10,884 nucleotides of DNA from an uncultured Caryophanales bacterium (GTDB lineage: Bacteria > Bacillota_I > Bacilli_A > RF39 > UBA660), in NCBI GenBank assembly GCA_946402785.1, contig CAMIXP010000035.1, positions 1 to 10,884 on the forward strand, given 5' to 3'. Shown piece after piece: positions 6,403 to 10,884 of the stretch. The notes beneath the pieces were generated by a model. The model saw nothing but the letters and a program-made list of their open reading frames with translations. It did no database searches and was not told the origin of the DNA. The position numbers and the translations under genes are program-made. Position 1 is the first letter of the stretch. Each line of letters starts with the position of its first letter.

Positions 6403-6498
6403 ATGAAAAAAATAATTAAATCTCTATTTTTAATTCTATTAATCTCCATACTTCTCATCTTTTTTATTTTAATTCTCATGAACCATTATTGTTATTAG
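6403..6498 (+). CDS. N-terminal fragment of the membrane protein, out of frame with its rest
   Basis: A 31-codon frame with the only good translation start in this region: AGAGGTG upstream, then ATG 6403 (an in-frame ATG at 6397 is too close). It encodes MKKIIKSLFLILLISILLIF and more hydrophobic residues, a typical basic-then-membrane N-terminus, then a short tail and TAG at 6496-6498. The larger frame continuing to 7298 has no ribosome binding site of its own and is open back to 6420. Adding one base, for example in the six-T run at 6460-6465, would fuse both into one protein with a membrane helix, a short loop (NSHEP) and a second helix. Most simply this is the broken or mis-sequenced 5' end of the next gene. 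A free-standing small membrane peptide is a weaker alternative. Confidence 0.55.
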   Translation: MKKIIKSLFLILLISILLIFFILILMNHYCY

Positions 6499-7298
6499 TA
6501 CTAGCTTTTCCTGTCATCATGGGATTGGTCATATTTGGTCTTTTCTATGTATGTTTATCCTTTGGATCACAAACTTCTTCTATGATTGATGAAGAAAAAC
6601 TATCCGTTACAAATATTGATGAGAAAAGAATTCGTGTGGTTTATGAGACTTATGAAATTGATATATCTTTAGAAGAACTTTTAACATTAAAATGTCTTCC
6701 TGAAAAAGAGAATTCTCTTTCTTATCCAGATCGATGTATGTTATGTAATTATTTAAAAGAAAAATATCAGACTTTTGTTCCTCATCCTAATTTAATAATC
6801 ATTTCAAATGATGATATTCCTAGTAGTTTTCCTTCATTACATATTTGTTCAGATCAGGAAAAAAAGGAATATAGAGACTCCCCTAATCCCAAATTTCGTA
6901 ATGCAGAATTGGCTCTTATCGGAATTGCCATTGTTTATATTATATCTATTGTTCGACCAGGATCTAATATTTCTTTTTCTATCTGGCATGTACTATTTAT
7001 TCTACTATTGATTGTTTTTGTTGTTCAATTATTCTCTTTCAAACGCAAAGATAATAAAACAATAGACGGAGCTACTCTTTATACATGTGATGTATTTATT
7101 TATGACAAAAAGAGAACCACTTCGCGTTATAGTGTTCGCTATTATGCAAGAGTATGGGATCAAACAAATCATCTTCTTGATCAATGGATACAAATCGATC
7201 AAGATACCTATCTAAACGGAAATGAAGGAAATCTTTATTACTGGGAAAAAGATGGTAAATGTATTGGTGTTGATTATAAACAAAAAAAGAAGAATTAA
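6489..7298 (+). CDS. Membrane protein of unknown function, main frame (5' end frameshifted)
   Basis: I do not recognise the family. The frame encodes 269 aa from a TTG at 6489 that has no ribosome binding site, so the true start is probably ATG 6403 through a frameshift. Visible structure: membrane helix at about 1-24; soluble part at about 30-138 with Cys69, a CMLC pair (83-86) and Cys120; two membrane helices at about 139-156 and 163-183; then a basic boundary and a C-terminal soluble domain at about 185-269 rich in Tyr, Trp and Asp (RYYARVWDQ, DQDTYLNGNEG). With the upstream fragment there would be four helices. There is no catalytic motif I can name. It is convergent with smc and shares its terminator. 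Codon use matches its neighbours, giving no sign of transfer. Confidence 0.7.
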   Translation: MLLVLAFPVIMGLVIFGLFYVCLSFGSQTSSMIDEEKLSVTNIDEKRIRVVYETYEIDISLEELLTLKCLPEKENSLSYPDRCMLCNYLKEKYQTFVPHPNLIIISNDDIPSSFPSLHICSDQEKKEYRDSPNPKFRNAELALIGIAIVYIISIVRPGSNISFSIWHVLFILLLIVFVVQLFSFKRKDNKTIDGATLYTCDVFIYDKKRTTSRYSVRYYARVWDQTNHLLDQWIQIDQDTYLNGNEGNLYYWEKDGKCIGVDYKQKKKN

Positions 7299-7310
7299 TC
7301 TTCTTTTTTT
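7282..7310. terminator. Bidirectional terminator between the membrane protein gene and smc
   Basis: A perfect 12-bp stem, 7282-7293 with 7299-7310, around loop ATTAA. Seven A on the left and seven T on the right give a U-tract in both directions. The plus-strand TAA (7296-7298) lies in the loop, and the smc TAA (complement of 7309-7311) begins within the right arm. The stem is mostly A-T. Confidence 0.8.
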
Positions 7311-10263
7311 ATACTACTTTTTGGGCATCTTCTAGTTTAACACTTACTAGTTTCGATACACCGGATTCTTGCATCGTAATACCATATAAGGTATTTGCAT
7401 ATTCCATTGTTTTCTTCTTATGGGTAATGATTAAGAATTGTGTTTTATCTTTATAGTGATCTAGATAGTTACCAAAGTGTTGAACGTTCGCTTCATCTAG
7501 AGCAGCTTCTACCTCATCGAATAAACAGAATGGAACTGTTTTTACATTTAATATCGCAAATAGTAAACTAATTGCGGTTAATGTTTTTTCTCCACCGGAT
7601 AAAAGAGTGATCGTTGTGAGTTTCTTTCCTGGAGGAGATGCGACAATATCTACTCCTGTATTTAAGATATCTTCTGGTGTCGTTAATTTTAAATCCGCAT
7701 GTCCACCACTGAATAATTCTCTAAATACTTTTTGGAATTCTACACGGATTTGTTCAAAGGTTACAGAGAATTCTTCTTTCATGACATCATCCATTTCATT
7801 CATGATTTCTAATAAGGTGTTCTCTGCTCCTAATAGATCTTCTCTTTGTTTCGTTAAGAATTCATATCGAGTATTGACTCTTTCATATTCTTCAATGGCA
7901 TCTAAGTTTACCATACCAATTCGTTTGATATTGGCACGATATAAATTTACTTTCTTTCTTGCTTCTTCTGGTTCAATATCTAATATGTATTCATTTTTCG
8001 CTCTTTCATATGTTAATTCATATTCTTCTGAAAGAATATTTAACATATTATCTAATTTAACATCTGAACGATTGATTTGAATTTCTAATTCTCTTGATTC
8101 TTTTTCTAAAGAACGAAGACGTTCTCTTTGAAGTTTATCCATTGCTTGAGACTCTTCTATCTTGGATTTTAATCGATCCATTTCTTTTGATAGTGCTTTG
8201 ATACGAATTTCTAATGCTTCTTTTTCTTCTGTCTTTTCATGGAATGCTTTGATTAATTCTTGTTCTTTGGCACTAATCGAATTATTCTGAATGGACTCTA
8301 AAGAGTCTTTTTCTTTCATACTATTCGAAAGACTTTCTTCTAATTCTTTTCTTTCTGATTTTTTGGCATCTATTTTTTCTTTTTGTGTGACTCTTTCTTT
8401 TGAAATCATGAAGAGTTTTGATTCTTGTTCCGCAATTTCTTTTTCTAATTCTTGAAGTTCTTTTTGAATTTCATCTTCTTCTTTCTTTAACAAGTCACTT
8501 GTTTCTTCTAAGTGTTTGATTTCTTGATTTAGAATAATAACACTTTTGGCCGCTGTTTGAGATCCTCCTGTTAGAGAACCTCCTACGTTGACAACATCTC
8601 CATCTAATGTCACAATCTTATATTTTGCTTGAATCATATGAGAAAGACGTGTTGCGGAATCCATGTTCGTTGTGACAATGACATTTCCTAATTGATTACG
8701 AATAACGGAATCATAATCTCTGTTATAAGTAATTAAGTCTGACATGATTCCTAAGAAGTCTACACTATACTTTAAAATATTTTGGGATTCATAATCTACA
8801 TTTCTTTCTTTAATAATCGATAATGGGAAGAAAGTTGCTCTTCCTAATTTTTCATCTTTTAAGAAATTAATGGCTCTTTTTGCTGAATCTTCATCTTTCG
8901 TAATAATAAAGTTTTTACATGAAGCAATGGCTGTGTTTAATGCTTTAGCGTATTGTTCTTCACAATCTAATACATTTCCAATTGTATTATAGATTCCTGT
9001 CAAAGATGTATTCTTTAAAACTCTTCTTACACTATTTGGCATATCAGAACCTTGTTCTATTTCCATATGAAGACTATCTATTTTATGTTTTGTTGAAATG
9101 ATTTCTTGATTATGTCTTGAAAAATCATTTGTAAGTAATGCTTTCTTTTGTTTGAAAGATTGTAGGTTCTTTTCTGCTTCTAAGGATTCCTCATCGATTC
9201 TATCAATTTCTTTTTGAATTTCTTCAATTTCTACTTCTACAACTTTCATAGAAGAAGATAGTTTTTCTGTTCTTTCTATTACTTTTCTTGCTTCTTCTTT
9301 TAGTTCTTCTTCTTCTTTGGTTGTCTTACTCTTCTCTACTAGTAAGGCTCTTTCTCCTTCTAGTTTGGTTCTTTCTTCTGTGACAGTTAATAGTTTTTGA
9401 CTTAACTCTGCTTTTTCTTTTTCTAGTTTTTCTAATTCATTACTGTCTTCTAGAGAAGATGCATCTTTTGTGGTGGCTTCATTGGAGATTGTGATAATTT
9501 CATTATCTGCTTTTTCTTTTTGTTTCTTTGCATTTTCTACTTCATTATGAATATTTTCTATATCATAAGCAAGTAATGCTACTTCATATTGATCTAGTCC
9601 TTTTTTGTTTTCTAAATATTCTTTTGCTTTTGCACTTTGTTCTTTTAAAGGACCTACTTGCATCTCTAATTCGGTAATAATATCATTTACACGATCTAAG
9701 TTATTATGTGTTCTATCTAGTTTTCTTAGGGCTTCTTCTTTTCTTTTTTTGTACTTTAAAATACCAGATGCTTCTTCAAAAATCACACGTCTATCTTGAG
9801 AAGAATTAGAAAGAATCTTATCTACTTCTCCTTGAGAAATAATATTAAAGGATTCTTTTCCCATACCTGTATCTAATAATAAATTCGTAATATCTTTTAA
9901 TCTACATCTCTCATTATTTAAAAAGTATTCATTTTCTCCACTACGATATACTCTTCTTTTAATAGATATTTCTGTATAAGGTACATTTAAGAAATGATCG
10001 GTATTATCAAATAATAATTCTACGGATGCGACATTTAATGGATTTCTTGATTTTGATCCAGAGAAGATGACATCTGTCATCGATCCATCTCCACGAAGAG
10101 ATTTAACGGATTGTTCTCCTAAAACCCATCGAACGGCATCTACAATATTACTTTTTCCAGATCCATTGGGACCTACAATACAAGTAATTTTGCCATCTAG
10201 TTTTAATTCAATTTTATCTGCGAAGGATTTAAATCCACTTGTCACAATTCCTTTTAAGTACAT
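7309..10263 (-). CDS. smc: SMC chromosome-condensing ATPase, short-armed
   Basis: The SMC subunit of the SMC-ScpAB complex, which extrudes DNA loops from replication origins and helps chromosome segregation. With ATG at 10263 the product is 984 aa. Order: N-terminal head with Walker A GPNGSGKSN (31-39); coiled coil about 165-405; hinge about 408-568 with TGIYNTIGNVL and DGDVVNVGGSLTGGS; returning coiled coil about 575-800; C-terminal head with signature LSGGEKTLTA (888-897), Walker B plus D-loop FCLFDEVEAALDEANV (912-927) and the ITHKK switch (946-950). All ATPase motifs are intact. Typical bacterial SMCs have about 1,180 aa; the missing length is in both arms. An in-frame TTG at 10281 is rejected because it would lie upstream of the transcription start. 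AGGGTGA precedes the ATG. The gene is transcribed alone, without the usual rnc or ftsY neighbours. Confidence 0.97.
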   Translation of the reverse strand: MYLKGIVTSGFKSFADKIELKLDGKITCIVGPNGSGKSNIVDAVRWVLGEQSVKSLRGDGSMTDVIFSGSKSRNPLNVASVELLFDNTDHFLNVPYTEISIKRRVYRSGENEYFLNNERCRLKDITNLLLDTGMGKESFNIISQGEVDKILSNSSQDRRVIFEEASGILKYKKRKEEALRKLDRTHNNLDRVNDIITELEMQVGPLKEQSAKAKEYLENKKGLDQYEVALLAYDIENIHNEVENAKKQKEKADNEIITISNEATTKDASSLEDSNELEKLEKEKAELSQKLLTVTEERTKLEGERALLVEKSKTTKEEEELKEEARKVIERTEKLSSSMKVVEVEIEEIQKEIDRIDEESLEAEKNLQSFKQKKALLTNDFSRHNQEIISTKHKIDSLHMEIEQGSDMPNSVRRVLKNTSLTGIYNTIGNVLDCEEQYAKALNTAIASCKNFIITKDEDSAKRAINFLKDEKLGRATFFPLSIIKERNVDYESQNILKYSVDFLGIMSDLITYNRDYDSVIRNQLGNVIVTTNMDSATRLSHMIQAKYKIVTLDGDVVNVGGSLTGGSQTAAKSVIILNQEIKHLEETSDLLKKEEDEIQKELQELEKEIAEQESKLFMISKERVTQKEKIDAKKSERKELEESLSNSMKEKDSLESIQNNSISAKEQELIKAFHEKTEEKEALEIRIKALSKEMDRLKSKIEESQAMDKLQRERLRSLEKESRELEIQINRSDVKLDNMLNILSEEYELTYERAKNEYILDIEPEEARKKVNLYRANIKRIGMVNLDAIEEYERVNTRYEFLTKQREDLLGAENTLLEIMNEMDDVMKEEFSVTFEQIRVEFQKVFRELFSGGHADLKLTTPEDILNTGVDIVASPPGKKLTTITLLSGGEKTLTAISLLFAILNVKTVPFCLFDEVEAALDEANVQHFGNYLDHYKDKTQFLIITHKKKTMEYANTLYGITMQESGVSKLVSVKLEDAQKVV

Positions 10264-10282
10264 ACTCTTCACCCTATACAAG

Positions 10283-10311
10283 ATTATACACTAAAACGCA
10301 TCATTTCACAA
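10283..10311 (-). promoter_or_regulatory. smc promoter
   Basis: Minus strand: -35 TTGTGA (10306-10311, four of six), 17-base spacer, perfect -10 TATAAT (10283-10288). The predicted start near 10276 gives a 5' leader of about 13 bases, just enough for the Shine-Dalgarno sequence. The -35 touches the end of the upstream terminator. Confidence 0.65.
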
Positions 10312-10336
10312 ATAAAAAGAACGCATTATGCGTTCT
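10311..10336 (-). terminator. Terminator overlapping the stop of the small membrane protein gene
   Basis: AGAACGC on the minus strand (10330-10336) pairs with GCGTTCT (10318-10324), loop ATAAT containing the TAA stop (10326-10328), followed by TTTTATT. The inverted repeat extends to nine bases per arm. One of the more stable hairpins in the window. Confidence 0.85.
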
Positions 10337-10658
10337 CTTCTACTTCACGATTCTTATAAATATAGAATCCCCCAACACTGATGATTCCTAATCCTAGTAA
10401 GATTGCTGGTAAAGCAGAACTTGCTGTATCAGGTGAATCAACTACTAAATTCTCATTGGCAGTCTCATTTGCATCATCTAATAATACTCTATCTTCTTCT
10501 GGTTGTTCATCTTTATTTTTTTCAACAATATTGATTGTTGGTTCTTTTGTTACTTTTTTGTTATCTGTTCTATTTGCGAATTTTACAATTAACACGATCA
10601 ATATAATGAAGATGATTGCTAAAATGATCCATTTTAATAACGATTTAAGAATTTCCAT
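10326..10658 (-). CDS. Small two-TM protein with sortase-like C-terminal signal, function unknown
   Basis: A 110-aa protein without known enzymatic motifs. Residues about 8-27 form a strong membrane helix after MEILKSLLKW. Residues 28-75 are a charged, low-complexity, probably extracytoplasmic stretch. The C-terminus has SPDTA (75-79), a hydrophobic segment at about 83-100 and the tail YKNREVEENA. That order (xPxTx, hydrophobic stretch, basic-containing tail) is that of a cell-wall sorting signal, though the motif is not canonical LPXTG and the tail is long and acidic. If sortase does not act on it, it is simply a bitopic membrane hairpin. The ATG at 10658 has GGAGGAA upstream and the gene has its own promoter and terminator. 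It sits between pnp and smc with no obvious functional link. Confidence 0.72.
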   Translation of the reverse strand: MEILKSLLKWIILAIIFIILIVLIVKFANRTDNKKVTKEPTINIVEKNKDEQPEEDRVLLDDANETANENLVVDSPDTASSALPAILLGLGIISVGGFYIYKNREVEENA

Positions 10659-10683
10659 AATATTCCTCCATTAATTGGTTTTT

Positions 10684-10712
10684 ATTATAACACAATTCTT
10701 TTTAAAATGCAA
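10684..10712 (-). promoter_or_regulatory. Promoter of the small two-TM protein gene
   Basis: Minus strand: -35 TTGCAT (10707-10712, three of six), 17-base spacer, perfect -10 TATAAT (10684-10689), 25 bases before the ATG. The -35 falls at the end of the T-rich tail of the pnp terminator. Confidence 0.6.
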
Positions 10713-10736
10713 AAGAAAGAAGTGATAATCACTTCT
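10699..10736 (-). terminator. pnp terminator overlapping its stop codon
   Basis: AGAAGTG on the minus strand (10730-10736) pairs with CACTTCT (10718-10724) around an ATTAT loop; the inverted repeat extends to nine bases per arm. A T-rich but interrupted tail follows. The TAG stop (10735-10737) overlaps the base of the stem. Confidence 0.7.
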
Positions 10737-10884
10737 ATTCTTCTACTTTTTCTTCTTTGTCTTCTACTTTATCTTCGTCGGTTTTCTTTTCTTTTTTAGG
10801 TTTTGGTGCTGGAAGAGCATCTTTTCTTGAGAAGTTTTGTCTTCCTTTCTTATCCATTCCTAAAGCTTTTACGATGATTTCGTC
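10735..10884 (-). CDS. pnp: Polynucleotide phosphorylase, C-terminal end (partial)
   Basis: The last 49 codons of a gene running in from the right edge. The translation begins DEIIVKALGMDKKGRQNFSR, matching the final strand of the S1 RNA-binding domain of PNPase, where a D-(E/K)-hydrophobic-V-K segment and D-x-x-GR-x-N/L-SRK are typical. It is followed by an ALPAPKPKK linker and a Lys/Glu/Asp-rich tail, common in PNPases of Bacillota. PNPase degrades RNA from the 3' end using phosphate. Other S1-domain proteins end similarly, but the SRKDAL and PKPKK tail favours PNPase. The catalytic and KH domains are outside the window. Confidence 0.75.
   Translation of the reverse strand, partial: DEIIVKALGMDKKGRQNFSRKDALPAPKPKKEKKTDEDKVEDKEEKVEE

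Noticed and set aside
7607..8080. Plus-strand 157-codon frame inside smc, and similar frames opposite other genes
   Set aside because: It is a mirror of the smc coding sequence, without a ribosome binding site or protein-like composition.
8081..9600. Repetitive TTCTTT-rich sequence resembling low-complexity repeats
   Set aside because: It is the reverse complement of Lys/Glu codons in the SMC coiled coils.
10279..10281. TTG start for SMC
   Set aside because: It lies directly behind the TATAAT box, before the predicted transcription start; the ATG at 10263 has a proper ribosome binding site.
1..10884. CRISPR arrays, tRNA/rRNA genes, insertion sequences, prophage or defence genes
   Set aside because: Nothing with direct spaced repeats, cloverleaf structure, transposase motifs or phage genes was seen on either strand.

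Overview
This window comes from a low-GC, densely packed bacterial chromosome, most likely a Bacillota lineage close to the walled, Mollicutes-related gut Bacilli. Reasons: strongly A/T-biased codon use, strong GGAGG-type ribosome binding sites, TGG for Trp, and gene families typical of Bacilli (ComEA/ComEC, a GdpP-like DHH protein, FtsW, a Gram-positive-type peptide deformylase, SMC, PNPase). FtsW and a deformylase argue for a walled, formyl-Met-using cell. The exact taxon is inference.

Layout, left to right. Minus strand: comEC (5' part, running off the left edge) overlaps the 3' end of comEA. Next come a stand-alone DHH/DHHA1 phosphodiesterase, then a small zinc-phospholipase-C-like protein one base downstream of ftsW. 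An approximately 140-bp divergent region with three GTAAAGT heptamers separates ftsW from three plus-strand units: a HExxH putative metalloprotease, peptide deformylase (def), and a membrane protein whose N-terminus appears frameshifted. These converge on smc (minus) across a perfect 12-bp bidirectional hairpin. Upstream of smc lie a small two-TM protein with a sortase-like tail and the last 49 codons of pnp.

The genes are mostly housekeeping: DNA uptake, nucleotide second-messenger or nanoRNA turnover, septal wall synthesis, N-terminal processing, chromosome folding and RNA decay. No mobile element, CRISPR array, tRNA, rRNA or defence system is visible.

The most striking feature is the transcriptional punctuation. 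In nearly every unit the stop codon lies inside, or touches, the terminator hairpin, and the next promoter starts within or just after the U-tract. comEA breaks this rule: the hairpin before it leaves no room for a promoter, and its excellent Shine-Dalgarno sequence points to an AUC codon rather than ATG/GTG/TTG. Other points worth checking are the single-base frameshift in the membrane protein, the short-armed SMC (984 aa), the His-to-Asn change in the DHHA1 glycine motif, and the uncharacterised HEMGH protein. I did not find a convincing new multi-gene system.
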